From Amanita rubescens (Eukaryota > Basidiomycota > Agaricomycetes > Agaricales > Amanitaceae): DNA of 42,879 bases. The notes under the pieces were generated by a model that was given only the letters and a program-made list of their open reading frames with translations, had not been told where the DNA came from and did no database searches. Below, piece by piece: positions 19,579 through 31,149 of this stretch (the stretch's first letter is position 1; each line of letters starts with the position of its first letter). The stretch is from NCBI GenBank assembly GCA_015039365.1, contig WION01000451.1, positions 1 through 42,879 on the forward strand. The letters run 5' to 3'. Both the position numbers and the translations under genes were made by a program.

Positions 19579-20863
19579 GTTGGTTATGAAATAGGTCAGA
19601 TGCACGGTGGAAAGCTGTACGAGTCGTTTCGTTGCATGCGGATGCGAATTTAATTTTTAAAGGCAACGAGGTTGTTTTCCAGAATTCATCACAGCGATTC
19701 GTAAAGAATATAATGAGGAAAGCTGCCGTTATCCCATTTCTTCTTGATGCGTAATGTTTGGCACGAGGCATCGCCTGATCTGATGGCTGTTGTACGGGTT
19801 CGTGGGTTTCGCAGGCGAGGTCTCTTCTTCGTTAATAGACAATTGGGCTAAGTAATCCATAGGCACGCGACGCAATAACTTGAGCCTATATTTTCTATCC
19901 TAGTTGTCCTGGCAAATTCTGCGTTCGTGTCAAAGTCACCTTGAGGGAGAGCGTCCGGGGGTGTGAGCGCCATGATATCTCCCAACCGAGAGAAAAACTA
20001 AACCGGGATGCTTTTTGGCTGCTTTTTGCAACGAATCATGAGGCCATTTGGCAAGAGTGTCTCTAGCACTCTAATCGGGATCCTTGCCAAGGTTCAACTT
20101 CCGAGAGTGTATTGGACAGTGCGCGCGCGGGTGGATTTGACTTACAGGAAAGAGGCAGTGTTGGATTGCGATCGCCTCGTGTGAAATGTGTCGTCCGTAC
20201 ATCATTGATAAGTGTCTAAAAGTTCGGTTAATGTTGACCGGACCAGGGACCGAACGGCCATGTCGGTCACCGCTCACCGTAATGCTATGACTATGCGTCA
20301 GTTGCTTTTATTTTCACGGCAACCATAGAACTTGCCTGAATGGAACTGGTTCAATGCAACTTGCAATCTACCCGGCAGTCCGTAACATGAACAGTTTGAG
20401 CGGAGGCAAATTATTTTGGTGCAGCTTTCGAGCACGCCGCGGCCCGGCACGATACAACCGGCCCGAAATCTGCAAACGTGATTAGTTTTGCGTCGATAAA
20501 TGACACGCAATCGACATTGCCCGCATTCTATGGTACTGCACGTGCAGATCCTCAAGTAGGCTAGACAGCGTTTGGATAGATGAATGTATGGATGTAATCG
20601 CCTCGTGTTCCGGTCTGAGATAGCCTATGTCATATTGGTACTAGTTAGTCGGAACCGACTTCATCATCAGGTAAGTAATCGCCCGAAATCAATGATTTGA
20701 TAGATAGAAGCATCGATTCGGCGATGTATAAAGACCGCGACTCTGTTTAGCTTGCCGAGTGAAGCCATATCTTTATATAAATAATTGGTTCGTTCAATCT
20801 CTCCTAGTAGCTAGCTTGTGACTTTGACCAGTCAATACTTAATCATTTCAAAAATAAAATGGC
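19579..20863. other. Intergenic region downstream of chk1
   Basis: No frame with a recognisable domain on either strand; the open frames are short and low quality. TATA-like sequences (GTATAAAG near 20726, TTTATATAAATAA near 20771) precede the direct repeat at 20864 and may belong to it. No tRNA B-box sequence was evident by eye. Confidence 0.4.
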
Positions 20864-21056
20864 CGATAAAGCGGTGCAGGACTGTGCTGTGTCGGACTAA
20901 GACTCAGATATGAGCACAGAGCCACACAGAAATGGTGAGCGGAATGACATCCGTCCGGCCCGATGATCGTCAGCATGTGATTCAAAGTCCGACCTCAATT
21001 ACGTAACAGCGTTGACTCCGACGGCATCGCGGCAAGTTTTTAAGCGGAGGCCTCGG
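20864..21056 (+). repeat. Direct repeat, copy 1 (about 193 bp)
   Basis: Starts CGATAAAGCGGTGCAGGACT and ends AAGCGGAGGCCTCGG. A second copy in the same orientation lies at 23219-23434. The two share long identical blocks (GAGCCACACAGAAATGG, GTCAGCATGTGATTCAAAGT, CTCCGACGGCATCGCGGCAA), with small indels. The pair brackets the APH-like gene. I see no ORF or inverted termini, so the repeat class is unknown (non-autonomous element or solo terminal repeat are options). Confidence 0.85.
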
Positions 21057-21476
21057 TCACATACTGGAAATGTGGTCATCTCTCAAAGTATAATTGCGTT
21101 CGGAAAGGGCCAGTCGACCTAGCCCTACAATGAAAATGAATAGCTCAAGATAATCTGTGACACAATGGACGGAAAATTCGAATGCTATCACCTCGATATA
21201 TGGTATGGCAATGGATAACGAAAGCGGAAAAATCAAATTCAGCCAGGCGATATAGCAGTTCGAGGTAAAGAACGATTTGGGATGGAGAGCGTGATTGGCG
21301 ATAAATAAACGGGACCCAGATGACAAGGGCTTATGAAAATGATTGCGGAATCTACTCACTCGGACAGCACGTCCGTTCCGACAGCATAGGGGCCTACGCA
21401 CTAGTAGACAAACTCTTCGGCTTTCGCCGGCCGTCCTTGTCCAGACCTATGACGAACGTTAGTTTTAACTCCCATT
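21057..21476. other. 3' flank of the APH-like gene
   Basis: 420 bp without a convincing gene. Short frames on both strands only; presumably the 3' UTR of the minus-strand gene plus spacer. Confidence 0.4.
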
Positions 21477-22386
21477 TCAAGCGCAAGTCGTCGCACCGAG
21501 TTTCGGGTTGGATGCCATCCATAGACAATAAGAGACTCTGGCCATCGAGTCCAAATTGGAGTTATCTGGCCAACGCAGGATATTGGCGACAGAGGCGATG
21601 AAGCTACCATCTCCACCTGATCCCATGGTGTACTTTGCAAATGATAGTGGCAATCGCCCTATCGCGCCAAAGTCCAACAGGACCGTGTTGCCACACTCGT
21701 CGACGCCGAAGTTGCTGATGTGCATGTCGGACTGAGTGAAAATCAATGGGTCATTGATAATTACGATCGGTTTCGCTGGGTTCCTAGCTAACTTCGAGAG
21801 AAGCTTGCGGCCCTGGCCAAATGAAATGTTGTCGGATGACGGATATTCGAAAAAAATAATATAAGCAGCGACTTACTTCATTCATATAACGCTCCAAGGC
21901 ATCGATACTTGAAAAAGCCAGAGGTGCTTTATGGTCCTTGAAGAACCTATGACGAATGAGACCACCCCCTATTGGACCCACCGCATCTTTGGAAGGACCC
22001 ATTACATCTTCGGGAGGAGCTGGAACCCTCGAGAGCCAATCGAGAGCCCATGCTGCCCTCTCAGCGAGGTTTGTAATAAGGGGGGAATGAGTAAGTTCGA
22101 TGTATTCCATTACGAGGAATGCTTCCACTTGGGCATCGAAGTAGTGTAGAGCCTGGGGAATGCGTGGCCCATTCCTGTGACGCATGGCATAGTCGTAGAT
22201 GTACGACTGCGTCGAGAATTCAGGCCAAAGAGCCTTGGGGTGGTCGAACTTGATGAAGTATTTTGATTTCTTTGATTCGATTGTCACGCAGGCGCGGTAA
22301 CCAACGTCCCGCCAGTGATTCTGCTTGTGTTCTGCACAAGTTACGATGATATCGGCCTCAAAAGCGGCTAGTTCGGCGTCCGTCAT
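21477..22386 (-). CDS. APH-like (aminoglycoside phosphotransferase/kinase fold) protein
   Basis: Two exons, 22386-21877 and 21812-21477, joined in phase 0 across a 64-nt GT-AG intron, give 281 aa. The N-lobe has a lysine in KYFIKFDHP, a likely ATP-anchoring position, and an EFSTQSYIYDYA helix. The hinge is FLVMEYIE. The catalytic-loop equivalent is QSDMHISNFGVD (H.D..N pattern of APH proteins with Q-S-D for H-G-D) and the metal-binding segment is VLLDFGAIGRLP. Many paralogs of this fold occur in agaricomycetes with unknown substrates; antibiotic modification should not be assumed. A 5' extension with further small exons is possible (see 22387-23218), but the ATG at 22386 gives a complete-looking fold. 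The gene lies between two copies of a direct repeat. Confidence 0.75.
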
Positions 22387-23218
22387 CCCAAGAAGCCCTG
22401 GACGATGCTATATAAGAAAGCGTAAGGAGAGAAAATAATATGTACCAGTAGGACTTGGTATCCAAGGAAAGCATGGCGCCATAACTTGGATAAAGGTGGG
22501 TAAGTAAAGGTAGGAGTGACAATGGGTGGTAGAAGATCACGGGAGAAGCTTGGTCGAACGAGATAGGTGAAGATTAAGACGCCGTAGACGAAGACACTTG
22601 CACGAGCATAAGGAAGAGGTAGGATGATATATATGAATACAAACATTGGAGGCGAAGTCAAAGACTTTGTTGATGTTCTGCAGGAAAATGTTTAAGAAAG
22701 GCAGGGAAGGACGATAAAACGATACATACAAGTGGACTGGGTCGACACCAAATTATAGCGTATTGCTTTGGGAGATGGTATGTAAATAAAGGCAGGAAGA
22801 ATACTGAAAGAATAATACGTACTGGACGCTTACAACAGAAGCTTGGTCAAAGGAGACAAAGGAGTTCAACGCCCTAGGCGAAGACACTGAATGAAGGTAA
22901 GGAAGAGCGGTAGGAGGATACTCACGATTGATATGGGTCACGATGTCCTGTGAGGATAAGGAAGAACGCCTAAGGAAAGCGTGAAACGAGTTGCGAGACA
23001 TCTGTGACATAGGTGCTCATGGCCAAGAATAGGTCGAGTCTTCCGCAGGTCTGTAGAGCGTAGTACTAGCCCTCAGAACACTCGTGCTATAGAGCTCCGA
23101 TACACTAGAATAATACCAAAATCGTATGATCTCCAGCTTTCTCACCGTCCTCCACACACCTCCGCTTTCAAGTGGCAGGAATCTTCATTTCGCAAGCTTC
23201 TCAGACGCAATCGTAGGT
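22387..23218 (-). other. Upstream region of the APH-like gene with degenerate internal duplication
   Basis: Read on the minus strand, a block at about 22925-22765 resembles a block at about 22650-22485: TGTCTTCG, a GGCGT-containing stretch and GACCAAGCTTCT in the same order, followed by CCTGCCTTT/CCTACCTTT tracts. Splice-like GTGAGT/GTACGT donors and CAG acceptors border short open stretches (for example after CATATCAATC near 22928). These could be alternative or decayed 5' exons of the APH-like gene, or a duplicated pyrimidine-rich leader. No complete coding model was reached. Confidence 0.4.
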
Positions 23219-23434
23219 CGATAAAGCGGTGCAGGACTGTGATGTCGGGCTAAGACTCAGAATTCAATGGACAGAGCCACACAGAAATGGTGAGCGGAAT
23301 GACATCGAACAGCATCGAACCCGTCCGGGCCGATGATAGTCAGCATGTGATTCAAAGTCCGCGTTGTTGACCTCGATTACGTAACTACGTTGACTCCGAC
23401 GGCATCGCGGCAAGTTTCTAAGCGGAGGCCTCGG
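23219..23434 (+). repeat. Direct repeat, copy 2 (about 216 bp)
   Basis: Same orientation and order of blocks as 20864-21056, with roughly 20 bp of insertions (for example GAACAGCATCGAAC). Copy-to-copy distance is 2.36 kb. Confidence 0.85.
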
Positions 23435-23697
23435 AGCGCTGCAATTATTGTATAGCTCAAGGTTTCTGCCGAGCGGCATTCATTCAGTTCTGGGTCTAGC
23501 GACCGCATTACACTCATTTTGGCAGATTCGCACGCAGCCCTGACGGTGGACATAGAACGCGATAAAATAAGAAGCACGCTCAACGGCGATTCGACGCCGT
23601 CCGTCCACGACTTTGCCCTGGTGCCTCAAGTTACAAAACTTCCTTCCACCCTGTCATCACACTAATATCCTCTAATCCGCTCCATCGCCCGGAAACT

Positions 23698-24405
23698 ATG
23701 CACCCCATCATCTTCATCGCTCGTTCGCTCGTCGTGTGCACCTTCTTTGCCCTTCAAACAGGCAAGTGTCACGTCACTCCTTTTTTCTCCTTGTTTCGAC
23801 TAAACGCGTAAACGAAATATTTTCAGACGCCTATTTCTCGTTCTCGCAACCCAATCCCAGTACTAAATGGCAAAATAATGGTCTTAACCAGATCAGCTGG
23901 ACGCAGGGGAAATTAGATGGCGTCAATAGTTTTGATATCGAGTTTACGCGAATAAGCGTGGCAGGCAATTGGCCAGTTGCCAAGGGAGGTGAGTACACAC
24001 CCTTTCTCTCTCTCTATTCTTGTACCCACTTCGCATTTTTTCTTAGTGTCGCATACACAAACATCGCTCAATATCATGGTTGAAAACCTCCCATCAGGAG
24101 ACGACTATTTTGTCCTCTTTCTCAATACAACAGGTGGCATCGTTTACGCCGTATCTCCCCGGTTTACCGTCCTCGCCCCATCCAATTCCTCCGCTTCCAC
24201 ACCAAAATCAAACGGCTCTCCCACTATCACAGTGAGCAGCACCCCAAACCCGACTCAACAGTTCGCAACCACATTCCCCGCTGGGATTAGCACCTCACGC
24301 GCGTTACCTATGATCAACAAGGACCGATGGCATACGCAAGCAGCGGCCGTAGGCGCAGCGGTCGTAACTTCCTTCATTGGAGTGCTATGGACACTATTGC
24401 TATAA
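23698..24405 (+). CDS. Small secreted Ser/Thr-rich, probably GPI-anchored protein (Kre9/Knh1-like N-terminal domain)
   Basis: Three exons, 23698-23761, 23827-23988 and 24047-24405, give 585 nt (194 aa). The N-terminal signal peptide is MHPIIFIARSLVVCTFFALQ. A beta-rich module follows (FSQPNPSTKWQNNG, ISWTQGKLDGVNSFDIEFTR, then ENLPSGDDYFVLFLNTTGG and YAVSPRFTV), which has the pattern of the Ser-Thr-rich GPI-anchored/Kre9-Knh1 domain. A Ser/Thr/Pro linker precedes a C-terminal hydrophobic helix ending WTLLL at the very C-terminus, as expected for a GPI signal. It probably sits at the membrane or wall surface; a role in beta-glucan assembly is only family inference. The first intron is GC-AG (GCAAGT at 23762), as in chk1. 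Confidence 0.78.
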
Positions 24406-24912
24406 CACCCGTACGCGTGAGGCTTTCCCAATACGGTCAACCCATACTTCCTTTCTTGGCGATGCTGGCGCATCTTATCTATGAACTCTCCAACCCTTTC
24501 CGCTCCTTTCCCCTCTATACCAACAGGGACATACTATGACCACCCACAGAGTATACCAACGCATACATATACATGCATTACATGGACATGATATCCATCC
24601 TTGCAGACGGACTTACGTATATAATCATTAATCGAGAAAATAGGAACAAGTACGATTAGAGCATGAGGTCGTTGGGAGGCCTTTTTTTCTTGTTTTGTTT
24701 TTGTCGAGTCACTTATCTTGTCTTTGTTTTTTTTTTTTTTTTGGGTCTTCATGTAAGTAGAAGTAGTGTACAAGATAGCCTTAGCTGTTACATACTAGAA
24801 GTTAATCGTCTATTGACGATTTTATTTGTCAATCTACCTGACTCGTTCACAAATAAGGTTTGTACTTCCCTTCTCCGACGGCAAAAGAAGCACTTGAAGA
24901 AGCACCTGATTT
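24406..24912. other. 3' flank with T-rich tract
   Basis: Contains a T run at about 24726-24743 and scattered T-rich sequence. No gene was identified. The run is not next to an element with LINE features, so I do not call a retroelement tail. Confidence 0.4.
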
Positions 24913-25606
24913 AAGAATGGGGTAAAAGCCTGAGAAGGCCTGGACGAGGCGATGCTCTTTTTTCGGGTTGTTATCTCCCCGGGCCGACCCTGTCATCACA
25001 TGGAGTCTAGCCACTTTTACGATCAACGATAGTGAGCCCACCAAACATTGTTAGAAACCCGGTCGGTAAGCCTCGATTGCTTATCTTGCCTTTTTTCGGT
25101 TTGTCCAAATTTGTCCGTCTAGACTCGTCACTCTTAGGGAACGCTCTCCGAGTCGAAAAAGTTTTCACCGATTTCTATCAGTTTGTCAGTATATTCAATT
25201 GTGATGCGAAACACGGAAAAAGTCAGATCTGCTATCAGGGCTGGCGGGGACATTCGCAGGGGGAACCGTCGTTAACGCGCCTTTTTTTGGATAAAGTGCG
25301 TACGTGAGTTGGTTTATCGCTCAAGGTTAAATGCTTTTTTAGGCATATGGCAGGTGCGAAAAAAAAGACGGTTCTTCGTAGATGATGACATCCGCAAAAA
25401 GTCCAGAATTCGCGTCTCGTCGTTTGCGTCCCTCTACTATGATCCCCTTAAAAACGTGTCCAGATCTACCAACGCTCAAGGTGTGCCAAGTTGGGCTTTA
25501 CGAGGAACTAGGAGCGCTGCGGTTGTACGACAAGAATGATGTCAAGGTTGAGCTTCATCTCCTCGCTCCCGGACACCTCGCCGTCATGCGACACATTTTG
25601 GTACTG
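24913..25606 (+). pseudogene. Deleted relic of a NACHT-ankyrin gene
   Basis: 24913-25450 matches 34556-35147 of the third NLR copy nearly base for base in places (ATGGGGTAAAGCCTGAGAAG-like start, GACGAGGCGATGCTC, ATTGTGATGCGAAACAC, AACGCGCCTT). At about 25455 it jumps to sequence matching 36276-36434 (AACGCTCAAGGTGTG, GGAGCGCTGC, CAAGAATG, GTCAAGGTTGAGCTTCATCT). About 1.1 kb, the NACHT core onward, is therefore missing. A second small deletion removes about 20 bp before ACATTTTGGTACTG, where similarity ends. The frame is broken several times, so no protein is expected. Confidence 0.85.
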
Positions 25607-26423
25607 TCGACGGCCTTGGCAGGCTCGTGTTCGAGAGAATGGAGCAGGATGCTTTGAACGGAGTTGAAGAGATGGTCGTAGAGGGTAAGACGAGGAGCGA
25701 CCATGGATGTAGGCTTGCAACAAGGGGCGGAAGAGTAGAAGCCTGAGGAGGACAAGCGCATCTAAATGCGATCAGGGGGCGACTAGGCGGAGATCGGGGA
25801 AGCGACTTATGACTTCCGTGTCTGCCGTTATTGCAAACTGGGCAAGGGCGAGCCGACAAGGCTCTGGAGAGTGTGCGAGGTGGTCATTGAGGCGTTTTCG
25901 GTGTTATGCAGGAAGCAGACATTGCTTCTGGCGGAGGTCGTTGTCGCCGAGAATGAGATTTGAGGAGATTTGGGCGGGGTCTGCGGAACGAGAGCCTCCA
26001 TATGTGGCACGGTCGATTATTGTTCTCATCCTCGGCAAATGCATGAGTGTCGTCGTGCATCACGTCAAAAGAGACCGAATTTATTGGTCTGACTACGGGA
26101 GACTAGGCAAATGCGAGCTGGAGTCAGTTTCGGGGTCTAACATAATTTGAGATAACTTAGACGATGCAACTAGGATCATCCAGTTAATCGAGGTCGATAA
26201 TCTCAACGTCTCTTTGTCGTCGTTGCGATGCGACAGGATCCAGAGAATTACTCATGGCGGACACTGGCCTGTCGACCATGGCGGCCATTTTCAAGTGGGC
26301 TCCCACCCTGAGTGTCGCTTGTAAAAATAACTAACCGGTCTTGGGGTCCCGGGTCTCGTGGTACCTAGTGGACTCGGTCATAGGCGCTCATTTCGTTCGG
26401 CCTCGAAACCTTCAACCAGTCCA
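25607..26423. other. Spacer between NLR relic and HMG-box gene
   Basis: No recognisable coding sequence. Short open frames on both strands lack family motifs. The HMG-box frame is open back to 26358, but the ATG at 26424 is preferred as start. Confidence 0.35.
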
Positions 26424-27944
26424 ATGTCTGTCAGTGGCGACACCATGGACATTTTACTGGATCCATATCCATCCACAACAGAAAACGTCCTTCACTCCGA
26501 GCGACACGACGATCCAGGCCCTCAATCGAGTTCTGACGAAGGAAGCATCGCTTCGTATGTGGACTCCTCGAGTAACGAGGCTGAATATGACGGTGCGCTA
26601 TCCAGCCAAACGCTGAATGCACACGGCACACCGAAGCGACCTACGAATGCTTTCATGATTTCTGCGCGTAAACGTAGGCCTCAAGCCTTCTCCGCCGAAA
26701 AACAAGCAATGCGGGATCCATATCCATTCACAACCGAAAACGTCGATCACCGCGCCCTTCAATCCGAGCGACACGACGAGCCAGACTCTCAATCGGATTC
26801 AGAGGAAGGAAATATCGCTCCGTATGCGGACTCCTCGAGTAACGAGGCTGAATATGACGGTACTACTGCCATTGACGATTCAGATGCGCTATTCAGCCAA
26901 ACGCTGCATGCACACGGCACACCGAAGCGACCTATGAATGCTTTCATAATTTCTGCGCGTAAACGTAGGCCTCAAGCCTTCTCCGCTGAAAAACAAGCAA
27001 TGCGGGATCCATATCCATCCACAACCGAAAACGTCGATCACAACTCCGAGCGACACGACGATCCAGGCTCTCAATCGGGTTCCGACGAAGGAAGTATCGC
27101 TCCGTATGTGGATCCCTCCAATTACGAGGTTGAATATGACGGTACTACGTCACCTAGTGCCATTGCAACCTTAGGCGACTCCGATGCGCTATCCAGCCAA
27201 ACGCTGAATGCAGATGGCACACCGAAGCGACCTATGAATGCTTTCATGATTTTTGCGCGTGAACGTAGGCCTCAAGTCTCCGCTGAAAACCAAGCAATGC
27301 GCACAGGTGAAATTAGCAAGATTCTCAGCCACGAGTGGGCAGTCATGCCTCCGGTAAGTTTTTAAATCTTCGTCATCGCCTTAGCATAGCCGTTGACGGA
27401 TTGACAGGGACAAAAGCAGGACTATCTCGACCGCGCAAAGCAGTTGAAGGAGATTTTCAACAGCAAATATCCCGATTATATCTACAGGCGACGACCGATG
27501 AATTATCGGCTAAATAAATCGAAACCCAGGCACGACATGACAGGACTAGTAGACCAAGGCATCACCCCTGAAGCAGTGGAATACTACGGGAGCGCTCATC
27601 CTGAGGGTGATGACCGACAATATGAAGGCGTTGCAAACATCGCCCATTCGTCTCGCATACAGCACGATTACATTGGGCCAGCGGCGCAGGCAAAATCAAA
27701 CCCTTACCCTTACGTGACTCCCGATTCACCCCATCGACACGAGAGTTCTCATGACCCTCGCATGCATTTTATCAGCCAGCAAGGCGAACGGCTAATAAAC
27801 AGTTTCCATGCAAAGAGTTCCGGCTACGATTCCTCGGCTCAGTCCCGGCAAGCGCAGATTTATCCCGCAGACGCTGGTGAAACGCAAGGAAGATGGGAGC
27901 CAGAGACGGTGCGTTATTGTTGTCGACGTAATTCATCTTTTTAA
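26424..27944 (+). CDS. HMG-box DNA-binding protein with duplicated partial boxes
   Basis: Two exons, 26424-27353 and 27408-27944 (488 aa), joined in phase 0 inside the HMG box. Residues ~68-96, ~165-193 and ~265 onward each begin GTPKRP.NAFM(I) followed by AR(K/E)RRPQ, the first strand and helix of a MATA/SOX-type HMG box. Only the third continues into a full box (EISKILSHEWAVMPP, then GQKQDYLDRAKQLKEIF). Each copy is preceded by an acidic Ser-rich linker with DPYPSTTENV and SSNEAEYDG, so the repeated unit is linker plus half box (255-291 bp in DNA). HMG-box proteins of this type are nuclear, bend DNA and regulate mating or development in fungi; the target here is unknown. The first two half boxes lack helices 2-3 and should not fold as HMG domains alone. 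An ATG at 26445 is an alternative start; the 3' end may have one more intron at about 27909. Confidence 0.85.
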
Positions 27945-28046
27945 GCCTGAATCTCGAAGGCTTTATATAGGCCACTTTCGTCTCCCAAGCTCAAATCTTA
28001 TCGCCTATTACCTTTCTCGAAAAGTCTGGAAATAGAGCTGGAGAAA

Positions 28047-31000
28047 ATGGTCACCGGAAACAAAGAACATTTCAAGTTTGTGGCAGGCGCTGCCCTACAC
28101 GCCCCTACTGAACGTCAATGGGCGGAAATGGTTTTTCAGGAGTCATTATTGGCTATTTCCAGCTGCGAGAAGAAGCATGATCAAGTGAAATCTGCAGTGC
28201 GAGGCATACCAACAGCAGGAAAATGGTTCCTCGAAAGACCTGAATACCGCACATGGAAAGCGGGAATGTCATCCTCCTTTCCACTTTTGTTGACGGGTAT
28301 CCGTGAGTAATATCAGCCTCTCATGCACTGTTTATGTTCACAAGTTGCGGTAACGACCAGCGGGCTCGGGTAAGACAGTTATCAGGTATGAACACTTGTA
28401 TTTGCTCCGGCGAACAACCTTATCTAATTACCACTTCCTTGCGCAGCTCAGTTGTGATAGACGACCTACGAGGAAGTGAACGACCTGTAAATGCGGTGAT
28501 CTTTCTGTACTGTGAATCTCCAGATCACACCAAGTACGACACCAGGTCTTTCCTTGGCAATCTCTTTGGGCAACTTCTGCTTCAACTTCCCCAATCCAAG
28601 TACTCTGCGGTCGACCGTTTAGTCAGATTATACAACGCATTTCAACCCTTTGACTTTGAAGCTCTAATTATAAATATCTCTCGCGATTATGAAAAGGTTT
28701 TTGTCGTTATCGATTCATTAGATGAATGTAAAGACCCCGTCGATCTTCTGGAAAGCCTCCCAGACAACTGGCATGTATTCATCACATCTTTGAGAGAATA
28801 CCCTGTCAGGAATGCATATGCAAATTTCAATCGAGTTGTAATCAACTCTATGGATACTATAGCCGATATACGACGATTCGTTCGGTTGGAGGTCAAAAAA
28901 ATCAAGGTTCAAAACCCTAAGTTGGCAAGATGTATCGTAGATAAGTTGACTTTAGATGCCCATGGAAGGTGGGTCCTGGTTTCTACCTCTAATCGCATAT
29001 CCTCACTCTAGACTTCACAGCTTTTTTTGGCCAATTTGTCATATGCGACAGCTTCGGCGACTGTGGACAGAGTATCAGATCCATGAATCTCTCAAATGGC
29101 TACCGCAAGGCATAGATGATCAATTTCCCAGAGCTTTGCGGTTAGAGAGTGCAAACCAGGTGTGGGGAAGAACCAGACACGCCATACGTCTAGTTCGACT
29201 TGCGGTGAGACCCATGACGATCCCGGAGTTGGCAGAGGCATTGGGAACTGCCGAATCAAACGGGCAACAGACATCCGGTCTTTACGCTGCACGCATGGAT
29301 ATGGATATGCTCATTGACGGTTGTTCCGACCTTATTCGTATCCCAGCCGATAAGCAAAGACAACCTGATTTTGTTGTACCTGCTCCCTCTCTCAAGGTTC
29401 CATTGTTTGGAGGCGCCGCACACAACGACGTTGCCAAGCTATGCTTAACCTATCTCAAATCTAAACTAGCGGATTATTCACCAGCAGTTCTTGCACGGAC
29501 CTCCGATCATCCTTTTATGAGGTATGCTGTCACTGGATGCCTCGATCATATTCGCGCCTCCGGAACGGACTCATTGGCAACAGAGTTTCGAGCTTTTTTT
29601 GCTCCAGGCTCGAAAACATTCGAAGGGTGGTGCCGTCTGTACAAGAAGCAACTTGGAAAGTTCGCAACTTCTGGCGTTGGGAAGCACATTGAACGTCTGG
29701 ATTGCGCCCATCTTGCGGTCTGGTTTGACCTTCCCATGATATTGCGCAAGTTCAGTGCCGCCGAATTGGCGGCAAAAGATTACAGAGGGTTGAACACGCT
29801 ACACGTCGCAGTTGGAATACCTAGCTCCCTTGCCGCGATTGATTGTCTACTAGATAAAGTAGACATCAACAGTCTCAGCAGATACGGCGACACCGCGCTT
29901 CACATTGCTGTTTCGCACTCGAAGAATCCGGAGATGGTTATTCTACGATTTTGGCGGGCAGATGTAAATGTACATGCAAAAGACAGGGCAGGACGAACGG
30001 CTTTGCATCTATCGATTCTGAATCCTGAACGTGCTTTTTTATGCATAGCTACGCTGCTTCAGAGCGGAGCTAACGTCAATGCTCAAGATGCTTCCTTACG
30101 CACGCCCTTGCATTTAGCTGCTGCGGCACGTAACTATGTGTCCAACAGGCGCTTCACGGGACCTGAATGCCAAGGATCAACTGCAGGGGATTACGAGAAA
30201 ATAATACGTCTCTTATTGGATAATGACGCAGATATTGAATCACAGGACGAGGCAGGCAATACCCCTCTTCACATCGCTTCCGAAAATGTGAATGCCTCTG
30301 TCTCAAAGCTATTGCTCGAAAGAGGGGCATCAGTTATTTCTCGTAACAAGCACGGTAGTATGGCAATCCACTTGGCTGTTGGGAATGTGGTACCGGATTC
30401 ATCCATGATCCGATTTCGTCTTCAGGAAATTCGTGATCAAGAGCTCACCGTTCATGCGCTTCTCGATCGCGGTGCAGACGTTAATGCCACGATTCAAAAT
30501 AGCCAAACACCATTACACCTCGCGGCACGTTCTCGTTGCGAGCTCTGTATTTTCAATGCCCTTCTACAAAAGGGCGCAGCAGTAACCGCAAATGATGACG
30601 ATGGCGTTACAGCGTTGCATCTGGCGGTAAAGATGGCCCCAATATCGAATGTAAACGAACCTGAAGGTCATTGGCGTATTTCTTGGATTCGCATGCAGAC
30701 AGATCATCGAGTTTTTGATCGAGAACGGCTGCGACCCGAGCACGTTACATGGCATAGTCGAGAAAGTCTGCCAATTTTTAGAGAGCCATTACCCCGACAT
30801 TGTCACGACTCGAGATGATGAACTGAAGCCGGATCATCCCTCCGTAACTTGGTTTAAAGATGTTGTGATATTGCTTTGTTCCAAGGGAGCCACTGTTAGT
30901 TCAAAGACCAACCGAGGTTATGATATCCTACGCTTTGCAATGGAATCATGGGCTTCTTGGATTCTCGAGAATCATCAGATTCTTGCAGCAAGACGACGTT

Positions 31001-31149
31001 CAGATGATATGTCGCTCATAGGAACATACTTAGCGTGGTCGGACATTGCTAAGATAATACCCGCAGCTGATAGACAATACACTTGTACACATGGTTCTTT
31101 TTCAATAATCATATATATGCGCATAGCGTTCGTTGGGAATGCCTACTGA
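28047..31149 (+). CDS. NACHT-ankyrin NLR-like protein 1 (one frameshift near the 3' end)
   Basis: Exons 28047-28302, 28361-28385, 28447-28968, and 29012 to stop 30818. The 25-nt exon carries most of Walker A; splicing gives LLTGIPGSGKTVISSVVIDDLR. Walker B is VFVVIDSLDECKD, followed by a winged-helix-like region (SFFWPICHMRQLRRLW ... MTIPELAEAL). About 8-10 ankyrin repeats come after residue ~500 (TALHIAVSHS, TALHLSILNP, TPLHLAAAAR, NTPLHIASEN, TPLHLAARSR). Near 30693 one extra base shifts the frame; 30715-31149 continues the family C-terminus (CQFLESHYPDIV, LLCSKGATV, ESWASWILENH). As encoded, the protein ends about 45 residues after the shift with its ankyrins intact. NACHT-ankyrin proteins in fungi are presumed signalling NTPases for non-self or stress recognition. 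Its 3' end abuts the next copy tail to tail. Confidence 0.85.

Noticed and set aside
19579..20863. tRNA or other small RNA gene
   Set aside because: No B-box-like GTTCGANNC with a matching acceptor stem was found by eye. A covariance-model scan would be needed to exclude one.
21477..22386. Antibiotic-resistance gene
   Set aside because: The APH-like fold is widespread in fungal paralogs of unknown substrate, and the catalytic loop is QSD, not HGD. Nothing points to aminoglycosides.
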